DNA from: Lachnospiraceae bacterium | GTDB taxonomy: Bacteria; Bacillota_A; Clostridia; Lachnospirales; Lachnospiraceae | DNA length: 64,000 bases | Assembly (NCBI GenBank): GCA_017522685.1 | Contig: JAFWYN010000008.1 | Location: forward strand, 88,950-152,949 | Direction: 5' to 3' | Part shown: piece by piece, positions 41,782 to 50,901 of the stretch | Numbering within the stretch: the first letter of the stretch is position 1 | Layout: each line of letters begins with the position of its first letter | Position numbers and translations under genes: made by a program | Notes under the pieces: generated by a model | Seen by the model: only the letters and a program-made list of their open reading frames with translations | The model's database searches: none | Told to the model about the DNA's origin: nothing

Positions 41782-42667
41782 GAAAGAAAAAAAGAAGATT
41801 GTATTGCGTCTGATCCTCTTCTGTGTACTGGCTTACCTGCCCCTGTATGTAATCACACCGCTTTTAAACAAGATCTGCGGAGAGTTGATTTTCTCTGAAC
41901 ATATAAGTATCCAAACAGCTGTGTACGCGCAAGCCTTTGGTTCTCTGGCTATGTTGGCCCCTGCTGTGGCACATTTATTGACCAGATTATTCACCAAGGA
42001 AGGCTTCAAAAATACATACTTAGGTTTTCAACTAAAGGGCAATGTCCGCTACTATGTGGCTTCCGTAGTAGTGAAGCTTGTGGAAGCCATTGTAGTCATG
42101 TTCCTGATTTGGGGTATCCTTATGAAGGACATCTCCTTTGGAGATGCTTTCACCATGACCGACTGGCAATTACGGGTAGGTACCTTCCTGCTCCAGCTGG
42201 CCGCCTCCATCATCCTGTTTTTCCCGGCCTTCGGCGAAGAATGGGGCTGGCGTGGTTATATGATGCCCAAACTCATGGAGCTGATGCCTAAGCCTTTAGC
42301 GATTCTGGTGGGTGGTATTATCTGGGGTTTGTGGCATGCACCCCTTACCATTTCCGGACACAATTTCGGCACCGAGTACAAGTTTCACCCTTGGCTGGGC
42401 ATCCTGCTTATGTGCCTGTTCTGTGTTTTGATGAATGCATTTTTGACCTTACTTACCGAACGTACCAAGTCCATTTACCCGGCATCCTTCTGCCATATGG
42501 TAAATAATAATCTGGGTGCCGGTATTTTACTGAGTATCTTTGGCACGTCTGCTGCCTTGGAACAAATGGCAGATGCCTCAAAGGTTACACTCTTCCTGAT
42601 TATGTTGCCAACCACGGCTATTATTGGTATCATAAGTATGGTACTGTTAATGCGAAAGAAGAAATAA
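41774..42667 (+). CDS. CPBP family intramembrane metalloprotease
   Basis: A 297-residue membrane protein of the CPBP/Abi (Rce1-like) family. Motif 1 is GEEWGWRGYM (Glu155, Glu156, Arg160), motif 2 WGLWHAPL (His188), and a later SFCHMVNNN supplies the fourth motif. In bacteria such proteins often serve in bacteriocin maturation or self-immunity. It overlaps the second permease by eight bases, so it belongs to the exporter operon and may process its substrate or confer protection. Confidence 0.92.
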   Translation: MNKKEKKKIVLRLILFCVLAYLPLYVITPLLNKICGELIFSEHISIQTAVYAQAFGSLAMLAPAVAHLLTRLFTKEGFKNTYLGFQLKGNVRYYVASVVVKLVEAIVVMFLIWGILMKDISFGDAFTMTDWQLRVGTFLLQLAASIILFFPAFGEEWGWRGYMMPKLMELMPKPLAILVGGIIWGLWHAPLTISGHNFGTEYKFHPWLGILLMCLFCVLMNAFLTLLTERTKSIYPASFCHMVNNNLGAGILLSIFGTSAALEQMADASKVTLFLIMLPTTAIIGIISMVLLMRKKK

Positions 42668-42676
42668 GGAGTCTTT

Positions 42677-43678
42677 ATGAGCATAACCGTTTCAAAAAGT
42701 GGAATTATATGGTGTCTCGTCCTGCTTGTGGGGATATTATTGTTTAGCTTCGGGTTCTCCATTGACCTGAAACAAAAGTCTCCCACAGCCTTATCTGAGC
42801 TGGACGCAGATAATATAGAAAAGGGCATGTATGTGAGCGGGGAAATACCATACATACTGATAGCCAATGGAAATTTGGGTCCGGTGACCTCCGTAAACAG
42901 TTATGTCACTTACAACACCTATAACATCCCCCTAAAGGAAGGAAACTATATCCGTATTTTAGCAAACAGGGGTGCAACAAAAATTAAGCTTGGTCATTTC
43001 GGTGCCGGTCCGTCAGATCCGGTTTCCTTTGCCGGCATTATAATTAAAGCCCCCAAACCATTGAATTTGAAATGGTATGAAAACGTGGATGGACTGGATG
43101 TGTCGCAGGTCATTGAAGAATACGAAATCCTGCAGTTTGAAGACCGTGAAATCAGTACCCTGATTAAGGTGGGACTGGCTATTGTGATAGCCTGCCTTAT
43201 CGCACGGAGCAGTAAACTGATGCCACCGCTGATTGTTAAGAATGACCCCATTGTATCCCCTGTTAAGAATCGCTATACCCGGTCTGTAGATTTGGAATAT
43301 GAGTATGAACGGGAGCTGGAGAAGCTGCAACTCCTACAAGACCGTTTAATGGATGCAAAAAAGGACTTGTATTGGGCAATTCCACTTTTCTTTGTGGGAC
43401 TTCTTATTGTCATCATCAGTCCTTATTGGGAAACCGACATCATAGGATATCTGCTCTTAGGACTTTCCCTATACCTGATTTGCCAATACCTAATGATTCA
43501 GCCCAACAAGCTGGGGGCTATCCTTCGTATTTTCTCCCGGGAGAAATCTCTGCAGGTACAGATAGAGGAATGCCAGGAGAACATCATAACCATCAGCAAT
43601 CGCCTCAACAAACAAAAAGAGGAAGAAAGCTATAGTATGAACGATTTGATTTATGCTGATTTTGATGTAGATTTATAA
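42677..43678 (+). CDS. membrane protein of unknown function
   Basis: A 333-residue protein with a hydrophobic segment at about 9-28, an extracytoplasmic beta-rich part (about 30-155), another membrane segment near 162-178, a charged cytoplasmic coil (EYEYERELEKLQLLQDRL) and two more membrane segments at about 233-275, then a second coil. AAGGAG precedes the ATG ten bases after the CPBP gene. Family not recognised. Last gene before a terminator. Confidence 0.7.
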   Translation: MSITVSKSGIIWCLVLLVGILLFSFGFSIDLKQKSPTALSELDADNIEKGMYVSGEIPYILIANGNLGPVTSVNSYVTYNTYNIPLKEGNYIRILANRGATKIKLGHFGAGPSDPVSFAGIIIKAPKPLNLKWYENVDGLDVSQVIEEYEILQFEDREISTLIKVGLAIVIACLIARSSKLMPPLIVKNDPIVSPVKNRYTRSVDLEYEYERELEKLQLLQDRLMDAKKDLYWAIPLFFVGLLIVIISPYWETDIIGYLLLGLSLYLICQYLMIQPNKLGAILRIFSREKSLQVQIEECQENIITISNRLNKQKEEESYSMNDLIYADFDVDL

Positions 43679-43691
43679 TTCATAAACCAAG

Positions 43692-43718
43692 AAAGAGTGC
43701 CGGATACCGACACTCTTT
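43692..43718. terminator. bidirectional terminator between convergent operons
   Basis: AAAGAGTG-C-CGG-ATA-CCG-A-CACTCTTT, with a T-run to the right and A-run to the left. Confidence 0.85.
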
Positions 43719-43733
43719 TTTGATAGCATAATA

Positions 43734-45968
43734 TTAGTTTTCTCCTGCATCCTTCACCATTTCCAGATACTCTCCATACTCCTTCAAATGAACCGGCAAT
43801 TCCTTCTCTTCCACAAAATACAATTCATGAAGGGCTCTGGTACATGCCAGATACAGACTGCTTGCAAAGCTGTCACCGGTTGCTTCCTGCATAAAGTCAC
43901 AGGCAATCACCGCATCAAATTCCAAGCCCTTGCTATACACCAAGGGGAGAACGATTATTCTCTCTTTCATCTCATCATAGGGCTTATCAATCAACTGTAC
44001 CTGCACACCGAATTTAGTCAACTCCTCATAAATACATCGTGCCATTTCCTCATCTTTGGCAAGTATCCCTACCATATTGTAATGCTCCAGACCTTTTAAC
44101 AGCTTATGAATGGTCCCATATTTATTTCTGCTGACAATATACTGAGGCTTCTTTCCCTCTCTTTGGAAATAGGAGTAGGTCTGACTATATTCTTTCTGAT
44201 ATCGGCTCATAACCCGAAAAGCCAGGGCATTAATTGTACCGGAGGAACGATAGCTCTTAAGTAATGGCAGCTGCTCCAAATCCTCCCCGAATACCCATTG
44301 GAACTCCTCGTAACTTCCAATGGTGGTCACCGGACTGATGGCCTGGCACACATCTGCCAAAAGTGTATAGGAACTCTTGGGATACAGCATTTTCAGAATG
44401 GTCAGATGAAGCATAGTGTAATCCTGTGCTTCGTCAATCAGTACGTGCAGCACATTCTGATAGGTCTTCACCTCTCCCATATAAATGCGCACCAGAAGAT
44501 ACAAAAGGGCATCCTCATACCACAAATGCTTATCTGCCATATCCGCCTGCAAACGGGCATACATCCCCATTACTGCACCGAACTGCTTTTCTTCAAAGGC
44601 CTTCACAATCTCCAGAAGTTGCACTTCGCCATCCAGCTTGTTTCGATCCTTTAACCGTTCCAATGCATTCTGTATTACCTGCTTCTTGGCCTTGATGTAC
44701 AGTACCTCCAGCTCCTGCTGACTGATATAATCCTGCACCTTTCCTTCTATATCCGTATAAATCTCTTCTTTATGTTCCGCAAAATAGTCCTCATACAGCT
44801 TTCTTATGGTATCCTCCACACCTTCATATTTTCGTTTGAAACTACCATAGTTTATTCTTGTCACCTTGCGTCTCAAATCCTCTGCACTTAAAATCAAGTG
44901 ACCTGCATACTTTAAATCCGGCAACACAAATTCATACTCTTCAAAGTATTTCCGGATAAACTCTAACATGCCTTTGGAATATTTCAGTTCCAGATAGCTT
45001 TTTCGTATCTGCAACTCCTTCTCACCGCCATCTTTCTGCAAGCTCCTGTATTGTCCATAATATCCTTCCGTACGAATATCAAAGGGCAGTCCTTTTCGCA
45101 GAATATCCTGAAAAAGACTCTGGGACACCTCATCCTCACACAAAGCCGGCAGAATACCGGACACATAAGAATGATAAATATTGCTATTAGATAAAATCAC
45201 AATATCCTTTGCACTTAACTGTTCTCTTTGATGATACAGTATATATGCCAGCCGGTGGAGACCCACACTGGTCTTGCCACTTCCTGCAGGACCGTAAATC
45301 AGTACTGCTTTCTTATCAATCTTACGAATGGCGGTATTCTGCTCCTTCTGAATACTGCTGACAATAACCCTCAGTTTATTCACCGTATTCTCAGAAAGGA
45401 TATTGCCCAGAATCGCATCATGCATGGAGGAATCCGTATCATAAATATTTTGTAGCATACCCTCTTCAATCTGTATCTGACGCTTTCTCTGTAAGGTCAC
45501 GTCCAAGCGGTGTCCTTCCACCTCATACCAGGCTTTCCCCACATCAAAACCATAAAACAGGGAACTGATGGGCGCACGCCAGTCGCACACATACATATCA
45601 AAGGTTTTGTCATCTTTCAGGCCCAATGCCCCAATATAAAAAGATTCTGCCGGTCCGTATTCGTCCTGTATGTCAATACGGGCAAAATAGGGATTCTCCT
45701 TCATTTTCTCCAGCTTCTGCAGTTCCTTCAGATTCTCTATATATTGCTTTTCATCTGACACAATTACTTCACTGCGTAAAGTGAGATCCACGATATCATC
45801 AAAATCATTGACACCATGTCTTCCCTCTTCCCACATGTCTTTTCTGCCTTTGCTGATATCGCTTCGAAGCTCAGCCTTTTTTTCCAACAGTATGGGTATA
45901 CGCTTTTCTATATAGCGCTCCACCCGTTCCAGATATTGCTGTTCTTCCTGAAATTCCTTCCTCTCCAT
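43734..45968 (-). CDS. helD: HelD-like UvrD-family helicase
   Basis: A 744-residue superfamily 1 ATPase. A long N-terminal coiled coil (about 1-95) leads to the HelD-specific segment YIGALGLKDD..DMYVCDWRAPISSLFY. Walker A is YGPAGSGKTS (about 225-233) and LHVLIDEAQDYTMLHL is the Walker B DEAQ box. C-terminal motifs include VLPLVYSKGLEFDAVI and LYLACTRALHELYFV. HelD binds RNA polymerase and removes stalled complexes. GGGGGAG lies eight bases before the ATG at 45968; the 46004 reading is unsupported. Confidence 0.9.
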   Translation of the reverse strand: MERKEFQEEQQYLERVERYIEKRIPILLEKKAELRSDISKGRKDMWEEGRHGVNDFDDIVDLTLRSEVIVSDEKQYIENLKELQKLEKMKENPYFARIDIQDEYGPAESFYIGALGLKDDKTFDMYVCDWRAPISSLFYGFDVGKAWYEVEGHRLDVTLQRKRQIQIEEGMLQNIYDTDSSMHDAILGNILSENTVNKLRVIVSSIQKEQNTAIRKIDKKAVLIYGPAGSGKTSVGLHRLAYILYHQREQLSAKDIVILSNSNIYHSYVSGILPALCEDEVSQSLFQDILRKGLPFDIRTEGYYGQYRSLQKDGGEKELQIRKSYLELKYSKGMLEFIRKYFEEYEFVLPDLKYAGHLILSAEDLRRKVTRINYGSFKRKYEGVEDTIRKLYEDYFAEHKEEIYTDIEGKVQDYISQQELEVLYIKAKKQVIQNALERLKDRNKLDGEVQLLEIVKAFEEKQFGAVMGMYARLQADMADKHLWYEDALLYLLVRIYMGEVKTYQNVLHVLIDEAQDYTMLHLTILKMLYPKSSYTLLADVCQAISPVTTIGSYEEFQWVFGEDLEQLPLLKSYRSSGTINALAFRVMSRYQKEYSQTYSYFQREGKKPQYIVSRNKYGTIHKLLKGLEHYNMVGILAKDEEMARCIYEELTKFGVQVQLIDKPYDEMKERIIVLPLVYSKGLEFDAVIACDFMQEATGDSFASSLYLACTRALHELYFVEEKELPVHLKEYGEYLEMVKDAGEN

Positions 45969-46025
45969 CTTGCCAACTCCCCCAATGTGTTTTTTCTTAT
46001 CCACCGCATATACTAATATAAACGT

Positions 46026-46172
46026 AACTATTCAGAGCCAACCTCGAAAATACTTCGTATTTCCTCGGTGTGGCGTATCCGCCAAATAGTTTCATACAAA
46101 AACATACTCTGAAATGCAAGCATTTCTCGTATATTTCTGATGAAACTGTTTGGCTCTGAACAGTTTCATATA
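46026..46172. repeat. branched palindromic element
   Basis: Outer arms AACTATTCAGAGCCAA (46026-46041) and TTGGCTCTGAACAGTT match at 15 of 16 positions. Within are GAAAATAC-TTC-GTATTTCC, TGGCG-TATC-CGCCA, GAAATGC-AA-GCATTTC and a second long pair AATAGTTTCAT / ATGAAACTGTT. Together they give a cloverleaf-like fold. It lies between helD and the sigma-factor terminator; no gene is present in 45969-46274. Confidence 0.75.
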
Positions 46173-46240
46173 ATCATACTTTCCAATAAATTTACAGACT
46201 TGTAATAAAGCGGAATTTGTGGTAATATATCTACAGAAGA

Positions 46241-46270
46241 AAAGAGTGCATGGACAACCACGCACTCTTT
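46241..46270 (-). terminator. terminator of the sigma-factor gene
   Basis: AAAGAGTGC..GTGG pairs with CCAT..GCACTCTTT; leftward it continues into TTCTTC. It is five bases after the stop codon. Confidence 0.85.
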
Positions 46271-46274
46271 CTTG

Positions 46275-47546
46275 TTACAAAATATAATCTGTTATGCAAT
46301 CATACCACTGCACATAAGTCTGTCCGTTGATAATCAACTGCTCATTCTCCGGTAGCTGTTCACTCCAAAGCTTCCCATACCTGTCATAAGCCCAATCGTT
46401 TCGATTAAATCTACGCCAGAGAATGGTTCTACCGTTCTGATCCAGGAATTGCTCGGAAACCACACCTGCATTGTAGGTTTCAATATCCATTACACACACG
46501 GTATCATAACTTTTACCATTAATTGTTACGGTATAGCGACCCACAATATCTAACAAAAACTCCTTATCAAGGCTGGTGACCACATTGCCCTCTCGCTTTA
46601 TATCACCCTTGGGTGCCAGATTAGTTTCGTTTCCGCAGTTGTCTTCTCCAAAGCCCCAGTTAGGCATAAATTCATCTCCATCCAAAAAGGTAATATAGTT
46701 TCTCACATCACCGTCTGTCCGTAAAGTAGCCAAAAACCTGCAATGGGTATCCGTCAGTTGTGCCACGAAGGTACGATTAATCACTTCTTTCTTTTGGGAA
46801 TAGTTTGCTTCCCTGGCAGTCAGCTCCACTCCTTCGATACCATGTACCTTTGCCTTTCCGGTGACCTTCAAATCATAAATATGGTTACATTTGCGGGAAG
46901 GTATATCATACATTCCCCAGGATAATTTCTCACCAATCTTAGGTACCAAAAACCATCCCATCAGTTCTTCCCACTTTACATCGAATGCAGCCTCCTTGGA
47001 TGCTTCTATAGTATATACAGGTAAATATTCCGGTAATTTTTTCATATCTTTCTCTCCTTTATCCTCATCTTTATAGCACGGATATTGCTTCTTAAAGTTT
47101 TGCTTAGCGGTATAGAGTCTGCTTTTTACGGTACCCACTGGAATATCCAGCCGCTTCGCTATCTCAGCCTGAGGCAATTCCTTCCAAAAATACAAGTATA
47201 AAATCTGCTTATCTTTCTCTCCCAACTTCTCAAGGGTTTCCTGCACCACATCGCTTTGAGTCACACCATATCTACTGTCTGTAAACTGTTTTTCTTCCAG
47301 TACTTCGATGGGTATCTCCAACCGAACCGCTTGCTTTCGAAAATAATCATTGCATGCATTACGGGCAATACTAAGCAACCATGCCTTAAAGTTCTCCGGA
47401 TTCTTTAGCTGTAAGAATTTCTGATACGCAAGTGCATATACCTCCTGCAAAACATCCTCAGCGTCTGATTTCTGTGATATCTTAAACTTCACAAACCGCT
47501 CCGCGAAAACACCATACGCTTTCAGTAATTGTTCAAAAAGCGTCAT
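46275..47546 (-). CDS. ECF-type sigma factor with fused C-terminal domain
   Basis: A 423-residue protein. Residues 10-75 match sigma-70 region 2 (SDAEDVLQEVYALAYQKF, FKAWLLSIARNACNDYFR) and 103-155 match region 4 (TLEKLGEKDKQILYLYF, AEIAKRLDIPVGTVKSRLY). After a short linker about 255 further residues follow that are not part of a standard ECF sigma factor; they are beta-rich and Trp/Tyr-rich with no membrane segment. The fusion is continuous, with no frameshift. No anti-sigma gene is adjacent, so this domain may sense the signal. GGGAGG lies seven bases before the ATG at 47546. An ECF-type promoter lies just upstream. Confidence 0.85.
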   Translation of the reverse strand: MTLFEQLLKAYGVFAERFVKFKISQKSDAEDVLQEVYALAYQKFLQLKNPENFKAWLLSIARNACNDYFRKQAVRLEIPIEVLEEKQFTDSRYGVTQSDVVQETLEKLGEKDKQILYLYFWKELPQAEIAKRLDIPVGTVKSRLYTAKQNFKKQYPCYKDEDKGEKDMKKLPEYLPVYTIEASKEAAFDVKWEELMGWFLVPKIGEKLSWGMYDIPSRKCNHIYDLKVTGKAKVHGIEGVELTAREANYSQKKEVINRTFVAQLTDTHCRFLATLRTDGDVRNYITFLDGDEFMPNWGFGEDNCGNETNLAPKGDIKREGNVVTSLDKEFLLDIVGRYTVTINGKSYDTVCVMDIETYNAGVVSEQFLDQNGRTILWRRFNRNDWAYDRYGKLWSEQLPENEQLIINGQTYVQWYDCITDYIL

Positions 47547-47593
47547 ATCCTCACCTCCCGTCATTGGTATTTGAAATCGACTTCACCTATATA

Positions 47594-47619
47594 GACGTTC
47601 AGAAACACAAAAAGGTTCA
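47594..47619 (-). promoter_or_regulatory. ECF-type promoter of the sigma-factor gene
   Basis: On the minus strand TGAACC (47619-47614), 16 bases, CGTC (47597-47594). This matches the TGAAAC-N16-CGTC pattern used by Bacillus-type ECF sigma factors and predicts autoregulation. Confidence 0.6.
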
Positions 47620-47636
47620 TCCTATAACAAAAAAAT

Positions 47637-47666
47637 CCCGGAAAGAATCTGGCGAAACCTTCCGGG
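47637..47666 (-). terminator. terminator of the UDP-sugar operon
   Basis: CCCGGAA pairs with TTCCGGG, and leftward the stem is followed by ATTTTTTTG. It lies 13 bases beyond galE and just ahead of the sigma-factor promoter. Confidence 0.8.
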
Positions 47667-47679
47667 TATAGTCTTTATT

Positions 47680-48696
47680 TTATTCTTCATACCCATTAGG
47701 GTTATTACTCTGCCATCTCCAAGAGTCAGCACACATTTCCCTGATACCGTACTGTGCCTCCCAGCCCAGTTCTTCCTTCGCCTTAGCAGCATCTGCATAG
47801 CAGGTTGCGATATCTCCGGGGCGACGTTCCTTTATCACATAAGGTACCTTTACACCGGTCGCTTCCTCAAAGTTCTTAACGATGTCCAATACACTGTAAC
47901 CTGTGCCGGTTCCCAGATTGTAAATCTTAAGACCTGCATTCTCTTCTACCTTCTTCAACGCCTTCACATGACCCATAGCCAGATCCACTACATGGATATA
48001 GTCACGAACACCGGTACCGTCATGGGTATCATAATCATTACCAAATACACCCAGCTCACTTCTCTTACCAACTGCTACCTGTGTAATATAGGGCATCAGA
48101 TTGTTAGGGATACCACTGGGATTCTCACCGATGGTTCCGCTCTTGTGTGCACCGATAGGGTTAAAATAACGAAGCAGGATTACATTCCATTCAGGGTCTG
48201 CCTTCTGGATATCGGAAAGAATCTGCTCCAGCATGGACTTGGTCCAGCCGTAAGGATTGGTACACTGTCCCTTGGGACATTCCTCTGTAATGGGGATAAA
48301 TGCAGGATTGCCGTAAACAGTAGCACTGGAAGAGAAAATAATATTCTTGCAATCATGCTTTCTCATTACATCTACCAAAGTCAAAGTACCTGCAATATTG
48401 TTCTCATAATATTCCCAAGGCTTGGCCACGGATTCACCCACTGCCTTCAGTCCTGCAAAATGAATCACAGCGTTAGGCTTCTCCTTAGAAAAAATCTCCT
48501 CCAAAGCCTCTCTGTCTAAGATGTCTGCCTTATAAAAAGGCACCTTCTTACCGGTAATGGCCGCCACTCTTTCCATGGACTTCTCACTGGAATTGCTCAA
48601 ATTGTCCAAAACCACTACCTTATAACCTGCATTCTGCAGTTCCACTACGGTATGGCTACCGATATATCCGGCACCGCCTGTTACTAAAATCTTCAT
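47680..48696 (-). CDS. galE: UDP-glucose 4-epimerase
   Basis: A 338-residue short-chain dehydrogenase-type epimerase interconverting UDP-glucose and UDP-galactose. [10 protein letters not shown] at 7-16 binds [14 protein letters not shown] holds the catalytic Ser, and the YGWTKSMLE motif gives Tyr-X3-Lys. [12 protein letters not shown] follows. It is last in an operon that begins with a UDP-sugar pyrophosphorylase, consistent with nucleotide-sugar supply for polysaccharide or galactose use. Confidence 0.96.
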   Translation of the reverse strand: MKILVTGGAGYIGSHTVVELQNAGYKVVVLDNLSNSSEKSMERVAAITGKKVPFYKADILDREALEEIFSKEKPNAVIHFAGLKAVGESVAKPWEYYENNIAGTLTLVDVMRKHDCKNIIFSSSATVYGNPAFIPITEECPKGQCTNPYGWTKSMLEQILSDIQKADPEWNVILLRYFNPIGAHKSGTIGENPSGIPNNLMPYITQVAVGKRSELGVFGNDYDTHDGTGVRDYIHVVDLAMGHVKALKKVEENAGLKIYNLGTGTGYSVLDIVKNFEEATGVKVPYVIKERRPGDIATCYADAAKAKEELGWEAQYGIREMCADSWRWQSNNPNGYEE

Positions 48697-48720
48697 CCTT
48701 CTTTTCCTCCTGTATCCTAC

Positions 48721-49344
48721 TTAAAAGTCCACTTCCTCAACATCCGCATCATATTCTCTCAGCAGGTCTTCCACATCATCTGCAGAGTCACATTCGAAAT
48801 CATCTGCAAAAATAACAGTTCCTCCTGCACTCACCGTTTTGTCTTCTCCGGCTACAAAAGACACCATTATCGGCTTAGCGTCTTCAAAGATATAAAGATA
48901 AATCTGATTCTCTACTTCCTCCTTAAATGCAAAGGTCTTTCCCATACTGATGATGCTGGATGTTGCCAGTTTCTCTGCTCCGGACCAGGCATTAATCATA
49001 TTCGCAACGGAACCAGCCATCTTGCTTTTCATTACCTTTTGCAATGATTCGGGCATATCATCCAAATCCACATCTGCCATTTCCAGCAAATCATCTTCAT
49101 CAATCCTTATACTATATACCGCCTCAAGCTCAGAAAAGTCACCTTCTGCCACTTCCTCTATCACTCTTGTAATCTGTTCAGAAGCAGAATATATCATTAC
49201 ATATTCTTTGCTGTTTATTGCTTCCTCAATGAGTTCCACCACCTCCATGCCATGGTCTACAAGTCTCTTCTTTTCTCCACAACCCGTAAGTGCAAAAATC
49301 AATGTCAGTAGCAATACCGCACATATTCCTTTTTTACTTCTCAT
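48721..49344 (-). CDS. putative lipoprotein
   Basis: A 207-residue protein with a signal segment and lipobox FALTGC (Cys about 22). The remainder is helical and acidic, ending in an Asp/Glu-rich tail. No domain is recognised. It sits between the 63-residue gene and galE with short gaps (8 and 24 bases), so it is co-transcribed with the UDP-sugar genes; a link to envelope polysaccharide is only inferred from that. Confidence 0.72.
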   Translation of the reverse strand: MRSKKGICAVLLLTLIFALTGCGEKKRLVDHGMEVVELIEEAINSKEYVMIYSASEQITRVIEEVAEGDFSELEAVYSIRIDEDDLLEMADVDLDDMPESLQKVMKSKMAGSVANMINAWSGAEKLATSSIISMGKTFAFKEEVENQIYLYIFEDAKPIMVSFVAGEDKTVSAGGTVIFADDFECDSADDVEDLLREYDADVEEVDF

Positions 49345-49352
49345 ACTTCCCC

Positions 49353-49544
49353 CTACTCTGCGTAGAAATCAGCTGTAAACTCCGCATTAATCTCAGCCAC
49401 TTCCTTCTTGCCGTCTATGTAATCCTTATACATATCCCACAAATCAATCTCGCAGTCTTCCAATCCGTCATCTACCGGCTGCCATTCTCTAATCAGCTCG
49501 ATTCTCTCCTGCTTAGTAGTATCTTTAATCAATATACTTTTCAT
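49353..49544 (-). CDS. small conserved protein (63 aa)
   Basis: A 63-residue acidic soluble protein beginning MKSILIKDTTKQERIELI and containing DMYKDYIDGKKEVAEINAEF. Proteins of this size and pattern seem common in Lachnospiraceae but I know no function. It starts two bases after the stop of the UDP-sugar pyrophosphorylase gene, so translation is probably coupled. Confidence 0.7.
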   Translation of the reverse strand: MKSILIKDTTKQERIELIREWQPVDDGLEDCEIDLWDMYKDYIDGKKEVAEINAEFTADFYAE

Positions 49545-49546
49545 GC

Positions 49547-50773
49547 TTACAATACCACACCATTCTGCTTCAGAAGTGCCTTTGCACTCTCTACGGAATC
49601 CACACCTGTCTTATTCTTGATAGGGGCAAATTCCTTCTCTCTTACTACCTCGTAGGGCAGACAGGTATCCAGCTGATGAATCATATCCAGTACCAGGTTT
49701 TCAAACTTGTATCCGTTAGGTGCTTCCGGCTTTACAAGCTCTCCTGCTTCATTCAGGTAAGGAATCTTCTTCTCTACGATATGAAGAGGCAGGTTGCCGT
49801 CCAATAAGCCTTCCAAAGCTGCTACGTTAAACAAATAGTTCAGGATTACACCAAAATTGTAGGCCGGATTGCCCTTTGCATCCTTGGCATTCATCAATTC
49901 CTCTGTTAACTCATAATACTCTACGATGGAAGGTCTGCCATCCTCTAAGCACATTACTCCCACCTTTTCATCAGGTGCGTTCTTACGAACTACCTTCGCA
50001 CCTACTACACAATTCTTCTGCAAGGTAGCACCTACGAAACAAGGATCTGCAATTCTCTGCAGCACATTATCCACTGCAAAAATATTCAACCACTCGATGC
50101 CTTCCTTCTTTACCACTTCCAAAAGTCCTGCATTCTTCATGGATACAAACCAGCCACCGTTGCCGTTAGGTGAGGTGGAAAGCTTGCCCTTTTCCTCCAG
50201 ATAAATCTTACCGTTATAGTCCGTAGCCGCTGCCATCTCCTGCTTGAAGAAATGCACATACTCTGCCTTGTAGCCGAAGAATTCATGCTCTGTTAAGAAC
50301 TTGATAGTCGCATCATTGTTCTTATCACTGGTCATGATGAAGAAATGAATCCAGCTTCCGGTCTGCTTCACTACATCCATGAGATTATTTACCAAACACT
50401 CAAATATGTATAAATCCTTGGTTTCGCCGATATTGTACATACCCTTGGGGTCATCGGAGCCCAGTCTGGTACCCATACCACCTGCCAAAAGTACTGCTGC
50501 CACCTTACCATCCTGAATGGCTTTCATACCGGTAGCGGTAAAGCTTTCCTTATTTGCTTCGATTTCATCCAGCTCCATAGCTGCCAAAGGACTAATCACA
50601 CCCTTCTTGGCCAGTTCTTCCATATTTTTACACTTCTCCAAAATACTCATATCGGTTTCTTCAATCTGAGTCAGAAGTGCCTCCTGCTCTGCTGCAGACA
50701 ATTCTTCATAATATTTCAGGACATGTTCCTGTCCGTACTTTTCACATTTCTGTTTTGCTACTTCGAATGTCAT
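49547..50773 (-). CDS. UDPGP-type UTP-sugar-1-phosphate uridylyltransferase
   Basis: A 408-residue nucleotidyltransferase of the UDPGP type 1 family (UDP-glucose or UDP-GlcNAc pyrophosphorylase). The nucleotide-binding motif AVLLAGGMGTRLGSDDPKG is at about 93-111; STSPNGNGGWF and IFAVDNVLQRI are the sugar-phosphate and metal sites. The precise sugar cannot be decided from sequence, but galE in the same operon favours UDP-glucose/galactose or UDP-GlcNAc/GalNAc. First gene of a four-gene operon. Confidence 0.88.
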   Translation of the reverse strand: MTFEVAKQKCEKYGQEHVLKYYEELSAAEQEALLTQIEETDMSILEKCKNMEELAKKGVISPLAAMELDEIEANKESFTATGMKAIQDGKVAAVLLAGGMGTRLGSDDPKGMYNIGETKDLYIFECLVNNLMDVVKQTGSWIHFFIMTSDKNNDATIKFLTEHEFFGYKAEYVHFFKQEMAAATDYNGKIYLEEKGKLSTSPNGNGGWFVSMKNAGLLEVVKKEGIEWLNIFAVDNVLQRIADPCFVGATLQKNCVVGAKVVRKNAPDEKVGVMCLEDGRPSIVEYYELTEELMNAKDAKGNPAYNFGVILNYLFNVAALEGLLDGNLPLHIVEKKIPYLNEAGELVKPEAPNGYKFENLVLDMIHQLDTCLPYEVVREKEFAPIKNKTGVDSVESAKALLKQNGVVL

Positions 50774-50901
50774 AATTCTCCCTCACTTTTTGAATAATGA
50801 TATAATATCTTCTGCAAGTATACAACATTTGCACTTATATGGCAATGAATTGAACCTATTCTTTCTTTTTTCTTAACATTTTTGTAACAATTCAGAGTTA
50901 C

